From JBGCEZ01 sp045106735 (GTDB taxonomy: Bacteria > Planctomycetota > Phycisphaerae > Phycisphaerales > SM1A02): a DNA stretch of 34,636 nt. This document shows, piece by piece, positions 1-7,202 of the stretch. The translations under genes and the position numbers were made by a program. The notes beneath the pieces were generated by a model. The model was given only the letters and a program-made list of their open reading frames with translations, had not been told where the DNA came from and did not search any database. Location of the stretch: contig JBGCEZ010000054.1 of NCBI GenBank assembly GCA_045106735.1, positions 1 to 34,636 on the forward strand, read 5' to 3'. The first letter of the stretch is position 1, and each line of letters starts with the position of its first letter.

Positions 1-788
1 CCGGCCGCGGCCAGGATCTCCATCACGCGGATCATGCCGCGTGGGTCGTAGCCGGCCGCGGCGGTGAGCTGCACGCCCCAGCCATCGGACTCGAGTTCGT
101 CGTCGCGTCCGTACTTCATGTTCAGCAGGTTGCCGACGGCCTGGGCCATGGCTGCGGCCGCCCGCGGATCGTCACTCGCCGCGGCGACCGCGCCGGTGAG
201 GCCCTGGGTGAGTTTGCCCTTGGCCAGGTGTTCGGCGCCATGGCGTTCGATGACGTGGCCGATCTCGTGGCCGAGGACGCCGGCGAGCTGGCCTTCGGTT
301 TCGAGCTGCTCGTAGAGGGCGGCGGTGATGAAGCACTGGCCACCCGGTAGGGCGAACGCGTTGATCGTCCGGTCGTCGGCCAGCAAGTGAAACTCGAACG
401 TGTACGGCCCGTCCTTCGCCGGGCTGGCCGCCACCAGCCGCGCGCCGACAATGTCCACCTGCTCCTGGGCTTCGCGATCAGGATGCAAGCCGCCGTGCTT
501 GGCCGCCATTTCGGGGGCCGCCTGAAGGCCGAGCACGATCTCTTCTTCGACGTTCAGGGCGGCGTATTGGACCTGCCCGGTGATCGGGTTGACGCCGCGC
601 GTGCGGAGGAAGCCGACGATCGCGAAGAGGGCCATCGCGGCAAAGATGATCAGCCGCATCTTCAGGCTGCCGAGTCGCCGCCCGCCTCGACCGCCTCGAC
701 CGCCGCCACCGCCGACGCCACGGCCACCGCGACCGAAACCGCGCCGGCCCATGGGGACGCGAAAGCCACGTGAACGCATTCTGGACAT
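1..788 (-). CDS. M48-family zinc metallopeptidase, C-terminus outside window
   Basis: A zinc-dependent peptidase of the M48 type, probably membrane anchored. The visible 262 residues begin with an Arg/Gly-rich stretch (about residues 10-38), then a hydrophobic anchor (about 43-60), then the peptidase domain. The zinc-binding motif HEIGHVIERH lies at about residues 174-183, preceded by the family-typical segment NAFALPGG. A downstream ELESDGWG probably supplies the third zinc ligand (Glu). I chose the ATG at 788 because GGAG lies 8 nt upstream; an in-frame ATG at 779 is possible. The reading frame is still open at base 1, so the C-terminus is missing. The role could be membrane-protein or periplasmic quality control, as in other M48 proteins, but no substrate can be read from the sequence. 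Confidence 0.88.
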   Translation of the reverse strand, partial: MSRMRSRGFRVPMGRRGFGRGGRGVGGGGGRGGRGGRRLGSLKMRLIIFAAMALFAIVGFLRTRGVNPITGQVQYAALNVEEEIVLGLQAAPEMAAKHGGLHPDREAQEQVDIVGARLVAASPAKDGPYTFEFHLLADDRTINAFALPGGQCFITAALYEQLETEGQLAGVLGHEIGHVIERHGAEHLAKGKLTQGLTGAVAAASDDPRAAAAMAQAVGNLLNMKYGRDDELESDGWGVQLTAAAGYDPRGMIRVMEILAAA

Positions 789-875
789 CGAAGAATCTCC
801 GGATCGGGAATCGGTTGCGTCCGAAACCCTACCGGTCGATGGGGGCCGGCCCAATGGCGAAACGGCGGGCACCCT

Positions 876-913
876 CCAAAAACGCCTGTTGCCGGCGAGA
901 AGCCGGCAACAGG
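876..913 (-). terminator. Intrinsic terminator after the DoxX-like gene
   Basis: A perfect 12-bp stem (CCTGTTGCCGGC at 885-896 with GCCGGCAACAGG at 902-913) encloses a 5-nt loop. On the minus strand it is followed by CGTTTTTGG, a five-U tract. It sits 95 bp downstream of the minus-strand stop at 1008 and upstream of the peptidase gene, so the two genes are probably transcribed separately. Confidence 0.8.
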
Positions 914-1007
914 TCGGAGGGCAAGCCGAAGCGTGGGGGGGTGCTCCGGCTCGGCTCACGCAGTATTTCGCGGGCCGAACCGCGGTGGATGCAACGAGAC
1001 TCGGGAT

Positions 1008-1424
1008 TCAGCGCTTGAGCTTGAGCAAGGTGACGGCCGCGGCCACGGCGGCGACCAGAGCACCCACCGCCATCGGCCACATGCTGCCGACATCGCCCGA
1101 GAACCCGAGGATCGCGACGTGGGAACCCAGGGCGCCCAGCATGACCAGAATCGCCGCCCCGGCCCCGATCAAGGCGGTCTTGGGCACGAGAATCAGCACC
1201 GCGGCGATGAGCTCGATGATTCCGATCGCCATCACCGCCGGTCCGCCGCCGTAGTCGGCCATGGCGTCGACCAATGGGGCGGCGTTGCCGGAGAGCTTGC
1301 CGACGGCGGCCATGATGAAGATGCCAGCCACGGCCACCCTCGCGATCCAACTGCCAATCAGCAGTCCTTTGCCGGATTGCGACGCGGAAGCGGAGGCGGA
1401 ATGAGCGGCGGTGGCGCTGGACAT
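1008..1424 (-). CDS. DoxX-like small integral membrane protein
   Basis: A 138-residue protein with four predicted hydrophobic helices, the usual topology of the DoxX/DoxD superfamily. The first helix has the family-like pattern RVAVAGIFIMAAVGKL. Later helices are Ala/Gly/Ile-rich, and the protein ends in a short basic tail (LLKLKR). The Ser/Ala-rich N-terminus (TAAHSASASASQS) is probably cytosolic and disordered. I chose the ATG at 1424; an in-frame GTG at 1436 is the alternative, and neither has a clear Shine-Dalgarno. DoxX-like proteins have been linked to quinone or thiol redox reactions, but this protein's activity cannot be read from sequence. It is followed by its own terminator. Confidence 0.75.
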   Translation of the reverse strand: MSSATAAHSASASASQSGKGLLIGSWIARVAVAGIFIMAAVGKLSGNAAPLVDAMADYGGGPAVMAIGIIELIAAVLILVPKTALIGAGAAILVMLGALGSHVAILGFSGDVGSMWPMAVGALVAAVAAAVTLLKLKR

Positions 1425-1555
1425 GGTCGAAATCACTCGCGAAAGGGCAGTGGCCGAGGGGCTGGGAACGATGCGGGAGCCGAACGTTCGGCCCCGCTCA
1501 GCCGACGTCGATCAATCCCATCGGCCGCGGCCACTATTCCCGGCGATCCCTCCCG

Positions 1556-1596
1556 GAAAACAAACAGGCCGGCCGGAGCGTCAACTCCGACCGGCC
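1556..1596 (-). terminator. Terminator-like hairpin after the sorting-tail gene
   Basis: A 12-bp stem with one C-A mismatch (GGCCGGCCGGAG at 1567-1578 with CTCCGACCGGCC at 1585-1596, loop 6 nt). On the minus strand it runs into TGTTTGTTTT. It lies about 160 bp past the stop at 1754, so it would end transcription of that gene after a long 3' UTR. Confidence 0.65.
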
Positions 1597-1652
1597 CGAT
1601 CCCCGCACCCGGAGCGCGGTTTGGAAGCGGCGAACCGCCGTTGGTTGGGGAA

Positions 1653-1688
1653 CGTCCGATCACTCGGACGCGGCGGACCGAAGTCCGC
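1653..1688. other. Two back-to-back perfect stem-loops
   Basis: CGTCCGA/TCGGACG (1653-1659 and 1664-1670, 4-nt loop) is followed after 2 nt by GCGGAC/GTCCGC (1673-1678 and 1683-1688, CGAA loop). Both lie between the stop at 1754 and the terminator at 1556-1596, so they would form in the 3' UTR of the minus-strand transcript. Function unknown; 3'-end protection is one possibility. Confidence 0.45.
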
Positions 1689-1753
1689 GGGGTTCGCGGT
1701 GCGACATGTCGCGCGACCGGCGGTCGCGTTGCGTGACGTCGGACCGCGTCGCG

Positions 1754-2500
1754 TCAGCCGGCCATCCGGCGACGCATGGCCGGCACGGCCAGCAGGCCCA
1801 CCAGCCCGGCGAACATGGCGGGGGGCAACGGGACGACGATCAGGTCGAAGGTGATCGAGTCGACCACCCCGGCCAGGACGTCGGTACCCCGCACGAAGTT
1901 GAAGTTGCCCGACGTGAAGTCGGTGCCACGCGTGAGTTCGTCATACGTGCCACTGATCGACTGCAGGTTGACGCCAAGTCCGTTGTCGAACAGGTCATCG
2001 CCCATGCCGCCGGCGGCCACGCCGAAGCTGGCCGTGGTGCCATTGCCGGCCGGCGTCGTGGCCGACAGGGCCAGGAGGTCGGCGGTGCCGGCCGAGTTTG
2101 CCGCGTTGTTCAGCAGCGTCATCATCACGCCGTCCGACGGGTTCGGCGAGTTGACGTTGAGGGTCTCGAGCGTTGCGCCGCCGGCGTCGAAGAAGCTCAG
2201 TTCAACCGACAGATCCAGGCCGTCGCCCAGGCTGCTCATGAACGTGGCGACGGTCGAGTCTTCGGCCGTGGCGCCGTCGGTCAAGAACGGAAGGTTCGCC
2301 TCGCCGGTGTAGACGACGCGGAAACTGGCGGCGTCCGACAGCGTTCCATCCGGAACGGTGATGGTGCCTTCGTAGGTGATGGTGACCGGCGCGGCGTGGG
2401 CGTCGGTCGCGATGGCGGTGGTGGCCACGACGGCGGTCAGCGCGAGGATCGCGCTCAGTCCGCGCCGCGCCCGCCGCCGAACGGCGGTGATGCACTGCAT
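1754..2500 (-). CDS. Secreted protein with PEP-CTERM-like (VPLPPA) sorting tail
   Basis: A 248-residue exported protein. Residues 1-36 form a signal peptide: basic MQCITAVRRRARR, a hydrophobic core, and a cleavage site near DAHA/AP. The middle is Asp/Gly/Thr-rich and cysteine-free, as expected of an exopolymer-associated surface protein. The C-terminus has the tripartite sorting signal: VPLPPA, a hydrophobic helix, and a basic RRRMAG end. In PEP-CTERM systems this tail is processed by an exosortase, which is not in this window. The ATG at 2500 was chosen because the signal peptide starts there and a GGGAGAGGAA Shine-Dalgarno lies just upstream, although the frame is open further upstream. Ligand or matrix role unknown. 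Confidence 0.85.
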   Translation of the reverse strand: MQCITAVRRRARRGLSAILALTAVVATTAIATDAHAAPVTITYEGTITVPDGTLSDAASFRVVYTGEANLPFLTDGATAEDSTVATFMSSLGDGLDLSVELSFFDAGGATLETLNVNSPNPSDGVMMTLLNNAANSAGTADLLALSATTPAGNGTTASFGVAAGGMGDDLFDNGLGVNLQSISGTYDELTRGTDFTSGNFNFVRGTDVLAGVVDSITFDLIVVPLPPAMFAGLVGLLAVPAMRRRMAG

Positions 2501-2759
2501 GGGGTTCCTCTCCCTCAAATCCCTGTGTCGGCCGCCGGGGACGATGGGGACGCGCCCCCCGGGACCAAGGCCGACCGTACCGCGAGCCGGGGCACGGTTT
2601 CCAGTGGTGTGGGACGGATCTGCGCAGAGGATCGGGGCACCGTTGGTGGCGATGGATGGGAACAGCTTTTCTGGGACCTTCGCGCGTGGCAAGAGCTTGG
2701 CCGAGGCCTGGGATCGCGACATGACCGTCGCGGCCGGCCTTCGGTTGGCGGCGCTGCGG
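2501..2759. other. Intergenic region upstream of the sorting-tail gene
   Basis: About 260 bp between the UdgX-fusion stop and the start at 2500. It should contain the promoter for the secreted-protein gene, but I see only weak matches (TTGCCA with an AAAGCT-like -10 on the minus strand). No hairpin with a U tract was found at the end of the UdgX gene. Confidence 0.4.
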
Positions 2760-4259
2760 TCAAGCCACCTGCCGCGCCTTCGCCTTGGCGCGGCGGAGGT
2801 CGGCGACGAACGTGTCGATCGCTGCAGGGCGCGCAGACTCGGGCGTCCGCAGCAGCAGGGACGGGTGCACGGTGCCGAAGAACCGGCCGCGGAACGCGGG
2901 ATGCTCCATCCACGTCGCGCGCGAAGATCCGACCCGGTACGCCGCGCCAAAGATCGACTGCCCCGCCGTCGCCCCGAGCAGCACGATCACGTCCGGATCC
3001 ACCATGTTGATCTCGCGCACCAACCACGGACGGCAGGCCCGGACTTCGCTGGCCGACGCCCGGACGTGCAGCCGATGGCCGCCACGCGGCTCGTACTTGA
3101 AGTGTTTCACCGCGTTGGTGACGTAGACCGCGCGTCGCTCCAGCCCAGCGGTCGCCAGCGCCGCGTCAAGGAGTTGGCCGGCCGGGCCGACAAAGGGCCG
3201 CCCCTCCCGATCCTCTTCGTCGCCGGGTTGCTCCCCCACCAGCATGATGCGCGCGTCCGAAGGTCCTTCGCCGAACACCGCCTGCGTCGCCATCTCCTGG
3301 ATGGAACAGCCGGCGCAGTCCTGGACATGCTGGGCCAGAACGGGCAGTGAAACATCGCCGCGCGGAACGAAGGTCGCCGCTCCGGAGGGCGCGTTGCCAT
3401 CGGTGACCATCCGCCGTACGCGTTCCGGGGCGTCCTGGATCAACTGCTCGATGATGGATGCTTCCGGCAGCGTCGACCAGTACCGTTTGGGCATCTCGCG
3501 GGTCATCATCTGCAGTTTGATGCGTGCCGGATTGAAGATCGACGCGTAGTACGTGCGCCAAAGATCCTCCATTGCGTCCTGCTCGTTCACCGTGCCGGCC
3601 GGAACGCCGTCCCCGTAACGCACGACGCGGCCATCCCAATCCGCCGACTCATCGGCGGTGAAGATCGTCCAACGCAGCAAGCCGAAGCGGCGCACGAAGA
3701 ACGGTGCGGCCAGCCGAACGATCCGGTGGTCGGGCCGGTGCCACGCCACATACCGCTCGTCGTCGGCGTCGCCGACCCGTTGGAATCGAACGAAGGCCTT
3801 CATCTTGTGCAAGTCGGTGCGAACCTGTCGGGCGAGCCGATCCACGTGCCGCACGTCCGGATCCAGGACGTCGCCAAGCACGCCCGGCTCTCCGCCGGGA
3901 CCGGCCCGCCAGACGAGCCGGTACAGCCATGCCCAGCGTTCAGGTTCCGAGTGATGCCCCGCGGCCTCACCCTTGGAGCCCAGGCGTTGGGCGACACGGG
4001 AGGCGGCGCGGCCAGCTGCCACCCGACGGGCGTCCGGGTCCTCGCCGGAGGCTCGCGTTGCGTCGTCGTCATCCGCCGGGTTGTCCAATTCGGTGGCCAG
4101 AGTGCCGAACAGCGTCGGCGCTCCACCCGTCACCGTGTCCGTCCACTCGACCTCGTCCGGCGGGACGTGGCGATCGAGCAGGCTGGCGGCAAGTGTGCAG
4201 AACCGGGCGAAGTCGCCCCGGGGGTCGGCCATGCATGGGAGTGAAGTCGACGTCGGCAT
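2760..4259 (-). CDS. DUF4130-UdgX fusion (uracil-DNA glycosylase family, Fe-S)
   Basis: A 499-residue two-domain DNA-repair protein. Residues about 140-290 match the DUF4130 domain (LRWTIFTADES, EDLWRTYYASIFNPAR, MPKRYW). Residues about 310-495 are a family 4/5-like uracil-DNA glycosylase of the UdgX branch: C315-x2-C318 and C409 as Fe-S ligands, GEQPGD at 342-347, VTNAVKHFK at 380-388, HPSLLLR at 465-471. UdgX is known to form a covalent bond to uracil through a His in its KRRIH loop. Here the loop reads HRLH, with the reactive His kept as H398. The ATG at 4259 is only 4 bp past the radical-SAM stop, with TGAGG upstream, so the two are one operon. An insertion at about residues 57-105 is acidic and low-complexity. 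The frame is open upstream of the chosen start, but that stretch is the repeat-rich tail of the neighbour. Confidence 0.9.
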   Translation of the reverse strand: MPTSTSLPCMADPRGDFARFCTLAASLLDRHVPPDEVEWTDTVTGGAPTLFGTLATELDNPADDDDATRASGEDPDARRVAAGRAASRVAQRLGSKGEAAGHHSEPERWAWLYRLVWRAGPGGEPGVLGDVLDPDVRHVDRLARQVRTDLHKMKAFVRFQRVGDADDERYVAWHRPDHRIVRLAAPFFVRRFGLLRWTIFTADESADWDGRVVRYGDGVPAGTVNEQDAMEDLWRTYYASIFNPARIKLQMMTREMPKRYWSTLPEASIIEQLIQDAPERVRRMVTDGNAPSGAATFVPRGDVSLPVLAQHVQDCAGCSIQEMATQAVFGEGPSDARIMLVGEQPGDEEDREGRPFVGPAGQLLDAALATAGLERRAVYVTNAVKHFKYEPRGGHRLHVRASASEVRACRPWLVREINMVDPDVIVLLGATAGQSIFGAAYRVGSSRATWMEHPAFRGRFFGTVHPSLLLRTPESARPAAIDTFVADLRRAKAKARQVA

Positions 4260-4263
4260 GGCC

Positions 4264-5775
4264 TCAGAACTCCCCAAACAGGGCCATCGTCCCGGCTTGC
4301 ACGTATTGCCGTGCCGATGCTTGCGACGCGAGCGGGCGTTTTGCTGGACCCGCGACCGAACGCGACGCGGGGCCGGCACTCGAAGGGCAATGGCCGACGC
4401 GATCTCTCGAGGCGTGTCCCGGCGGGCCGGCCGCCGGATCGAACGCCGGATTGAGCGCCGGACCGAACGCCGGACCGAACGCCGGATCGAGCGCTGGACC
4501 GAACGCCGTCCCTGACGTCGGGCTGTCTCGCGCGGTCCGCGGCGGGGTCGGCCGATGATGTGTCCCGCCGGATCCGGTGCGCCCCCGAGTCTCGTAGCGG
4601 TCGCGATGGGCCACGGGATCCAGCTCCGGCGGTGTCCAGTCGGCGGCAATCAGGAAGTCTTGGGCTCGGCCGAGGGCCACGCGCATCGTCCGCAGGTCGG
4701 TCAGCCGGACCGCCCGCCGCCGGCGTGCGGCCAAGATGCGGCGCACGTTTCGGACGCCCAGCCCGGGAACGCGGAGCAACGCCTCTCGAGGAGCGGTGTT
4801 GACATCGACCGGAAAGAACCCGGGGTTCCGAATCGCCCACGCGTGCTTGGGATCGAGGGTCAGGTCGAGGTCCGGAGCATCCGACGTGGTCAGTTCGCCA
4901 GCGCCAAACCCGTAGAAACGCATCAACCAATCCGCCTGGTACAGCCGGTGCTCGCGCATCAATGGTGGCGTGGCGGCGGGAAGGTCCGCATCGGCGTGGG
5001 GGATCGGGCTGTACGCGGCGTAGTAGACGCGCTTCAGGCGATGGCGGCGATACAGCCGATCCGATTGGGCCAGGATCGTGGCGTCGGGCGAAGCGGTGGC
5101 TCCGACAATCAGCTGCGTACTCTGGCCGGCCGGTGCAAACGCGGGCGCCTTGCGGCTCTGACGACGCTCATCGATGGCGGAGTCGCGGCGTTCGCGAATG
5201 CACGACATGGTCAGGTCGACGGTCCGTACTGACTTTTCGGGCGCGAACTTCCGCAGATCGTCGTCCGAGGGAAGCTCGATGTTCGCGCTCAATCGATCCG
5301 CGTACCGTCCGGCTCGTTCGACCAACTCCTCGGCCGCGCCGGGAATCGCCTTGAGGTGGATGTAGCCGTTGAATCGCTCGCGCTCCCGCAGCCGGCGGGC
5401 GATCTCCGCCAGGCGTTCCATCGTGTAGTCCGGCGACTGGATGATCCCGGAACTCAGGAAGAGTCCCTCGATGTAGTTCCGCTTGTAGAACTCGACCGTG
5501 AGCCAGACGACCTCGTCGACCATGAACCGGGCGCGCGGCGTGTCGCTGGACACTCGGTTCACGCAGAAGCGGCAGTCGTAGATGCAGTAGTTGGTCAGCA
5601 GCAGCTTGAGCAGCGAGATGCAGCGCCCATCCGGGGTGTACGAATGACAGATTCCGACGCCGTCGGTATCGCCAAGCATGTCGGCGGGTCGGCGGCGGCG
5701 TGAACCGCTGCTCGCACAGGAAGCGTCGTACTTCGCGGCGTCGGCCAAGATCGAGAGTTTGCGGTCGAGGTTCAT
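4264..5775 (-). CDS. Putative DNA modification/repair radical SAM protein (UdgX-linked)
   Basis: A 503-residue radical SAM enzyme of the family consistently found beside UdgX. The 4Fe-4S motif is C64-x3-C68-x2-C71 within NYCIYDCRFCVNR. Other conserved parts are LFLSSGI (105-111), HLKAIPG (140-146), SANIELPS (163-170) and YYAAYSPIP (251-259). A helix-hairpin-helix (LLRVPGLGVRNVRRIL, about 333-348) should bind DNA. The reaction is unknown; location and partner suggest processing of damaged or modified bases. The recognisable domain ends near residue 395, and the last ~105 residues are a low-complexity tail with a 4-residue repeat. The ATG at 5775 starts the family-typical MNLDRKLSILADAAKYD; a strong promoter match lies 24 bp upstream. 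First gene of the operon with the UdgX fusion. Confidence 0.9.
   Translation of the reverse strand: MNLDRKLSILADAAKYDASCASSGSRRRRPADMLGDTDGVGICHSYTPDGRCISLLKLLLTNYCIYDCRFCVNRVSSDTPRARFMVDEVVWLTVEFYKRNYIEGLFLSSGIIQSPDYTMERLAEIARRLRERERFNGYIHLKAIPGAAEELVERAGRYADRLSANIELPSDDDLRKFAPEKSVRTVDLTMSCIRERRDSAIDERRQSRKAPAFAPAGQSTQLIVGATASPDATILAQSDRLYRRHRLKRVYYAAYSPIPHADADLPAATPPLMREHRLYQADWLMRFYGFGAGELTTSDAPDLDLTLDPKHAWAIRNPGFFPVDVNTAPREALLRVPGLGVRNVRRILAARRRRAVRLTDLRTMRVALGRAQDFLIAADWTPPELDPVAHRDRYETRGRTGSGGTHHRPTPPRTARDSPTSGTAFGPALDPAFGPAFGPALNPAFDPAAGPPGHASRDRVGHCPSSAGPASRSVAGPAKRPLASQASARQYVQAGTMALFGEF
4435..4506 (-). repeat. 12-bp tandem repeat in the radical-SAM gene tail
   Basis: Six degenerate copies of a 12-bp unit (about GACCGAACGCCG on the plus strand) encode a tetrapeptide repeat xPA(F/L) at about residues 424-447, for example FGPALDPAFGPA. 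Copies differ at several bases but stay in frame. Known members of the family do not need this tail, so it looks like local expansion in a linker. Confidence 0.8.
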
Positions 5776-5798
5776 GGTGGCACCCAAACAAGAACCGA

Positions 5799-5827
5799 AT
5801 GATAGGGTCTTGGTTGGTGTGTGTCGA
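5799..5827 (-). promoter_or_regulatory. Sigma70-like promoter of the radical SAM-UdgX operon
   Basis: On the minus strand, TCGACA (-35, 5822-5827) and TATCAT (-10, 5799-5804) are separated by exactly 17 bp, each matching 5 of 6 consensus bases. The implied start site is about 17 nt before the ATG at 5775, giving a very short leader. Confidence 0.65.
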
Positions 5828-6072
5828 GTCGCTCTTCGTGGCCGCGAACGCCGGCACCTCGCCGTACGATCCACGTTCCGTGTGCCTCCACTTCCGGCTC
5901 CGACGCGTTGGGTCTGACATCTGGTCATTCGTCCGTCCGCCCGTCCACCCGTCCGCCCGTCGACGCCCCGCCGAGCCGCACGCCTCCGCACCTCACCCCG
6001 CCCCTCGCGCCGCCCCGCCCGACCGTCGTTCGTCCGCCTCCTCCCCCCACCCCCACCGGGAGCTCCCCGCCC
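5828..6072. other. Divergent intergenic region with 8-bp repeat
   Basis: The gap between the repair operon promoter and the WYL-type regulator. It holds four 8-bp units of type CCGTCCGC at 5933-5964 and otherwise C-rich low-complexity sequence. GGGAG at 6058-6062 is the likely Shine-Dalgarno for the GTG start at 6073. No clear palindromic operator was found. Confidence 0.5.
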
Positions 6073-7053
6073 GTGTCTGACGCGAGCAAGATTGAACGCC
6101 TCATTCAGATCATGTCGCTGGTCCAGGGCGATCCGACGTGGACGCCGGCTCGGCTCAGCGAGCATTTCGGCGTCGCCCAGCGGACGGTGCACCGGTACGT
6201 GGATGCCCTGCAGGGGGCCGGCGTGCCGATCACTTTCGATCGCGGGCGCGGGGGTTACATCATTGGTGAAGGTTACTTTCTGCCGCCGGTGCATCTGACC
6301 GTCGAAGAAGCGCTGGCCATCGCCGCGCTGTGCCGCAATGTGGCCAGCCCCGATCAGATCGCCTTCATGGAGCCGGCGGCCCGCGCCCTGGCCAAGATTT
6401 CCGCCCGTTTCCCCGACGACGTACGCGAAGAGGTTGACGAAGCCGCCGACGCCATGGTGATTCGCACGTCGAGTACCGGGCCGGCGGATGCATTCGCCGA
6501 TGTCTACGACACCATGCGCCGCGCGATCGCCGAGCGCCGCGCCTTGGTCTGCCGGTACGAAGCAGCCCACGGCACCGGCGATCCCGGCGAAGAGTTCGAC
6601 TTCGAACCGTACGCGTTGTTGTTCAACGTTCGTGCGTGGTACGCCGTCGGCCACCATGGCGGACGCGATGCCATGCGCACGCTCAAACTCAGCCGTTTTG
6701 CCAAAGCAACATTGACGGCCCGGATGTATGAGATTCCCGAGAACTGGAGCTTGGATGCCCATCTCGGCAATGCGTGGCAGATGATCAACGGCACGCCCGA
6801 GTACAACGTCGTCATTGAGTTCGACGCGGACTTCGCCGAGACGTTGGCCGATACACGCTGGCACCGCACGCAAGAGATCGACGAACATCCCGACGGATCG
6901 TTGACGTTCCGTTGCACGGTCGCCGGGCTCGACGAGATCATCTATTGGGTGTTGTCGATGGGTTCGAGTTGCCGAGTGGTGGAGCCGCCGGAACTCGTGG
7001 ATCGGGTGCGAGAGATGGCGTCGAAAACATTGGCTCGGTACGCGGACGGCTGA
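6073..7053 (+). CDS. HTH/WYL-domain transcriptional regulator
   Basis: A 326-residue YafY/DeoR-type regulator. Residues about 5-65 are the HTH (TPARLSEHFGVAQRTVHRYVDAL) with the usual basic wing (FDRGRGGYII). The middle is helical. About residues 150-260 form the WYL-type domain; its core reads FEPYALLFNVRAWYAVG, so the name-giving motif is WYA. The C-terminal domain (about 230-320) is the usual WCX-like extension. I chose the GTG at 6073, where family similarity begins, with GGGAG 10 nt upstream; the frame is open upstream but codes for Pro/Ser-rich sequence. It is divergent from the repair operon. WYL proteins are known to sense nucleic-acid ligands and to control DNA-damage and defence genes, so control of the neighbouring operon is a reasonable inference. 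Confidence 0.85.
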   Translation: MSDASKIERLIQIMSLVQGDPTWTPARLSEHFGVAQRTVHRYVDALQGAGVPITFDRGRGGYIIGEGYFLPPVHLTVEEALAIAALCRNVASPDQIAFMEPAARALAKISARFPDDVREEVDEAADAMVIRTSSTGPADAFADVYDTMRRAIAERRALVCRYEAAHGTGDPGEEFDFEPYALLFNVRAWYAVGHHGGRDAMRTLKLSRFAKATLTARMYEIPENWSLDAHLGNAWQMINGTPEYNVVIEFDADFAETLADTRWHRTQEIDEHPDGSLTFRCTVAGLDEIIYWVLSMGSSCRVVEPPELVDRVREMASKTLARYADG

Positions 7054-7202
7054 ATCGCACGGCTGTGGAACGCGCCAAGTGAGTTGCTTCCAACCCGCAG
7101 GTACGGTTCCGTTCGATCTTTTCCCGGGGCATCGTCATCCACGCAACTCTTGCTTGGACCCATTGGAATTCGGCCGCGATCGCGATCGGTTTCGCGGCCG
7201 CG

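Noticed and set aside
2501..2950. N-terminal extension of the sorting-tail protein
   Set aside because: The frame is open upstream, but the signal peptide and Shine-Dalgarno fix the start at 2500.
4260..4649. N-terminal extension of the UdgX fusion
   Set aside because: It reads through the repeat tail of the radical SAM gene in another frame and is Arg-rich; the ATG at 4259 fits the operon spacing.
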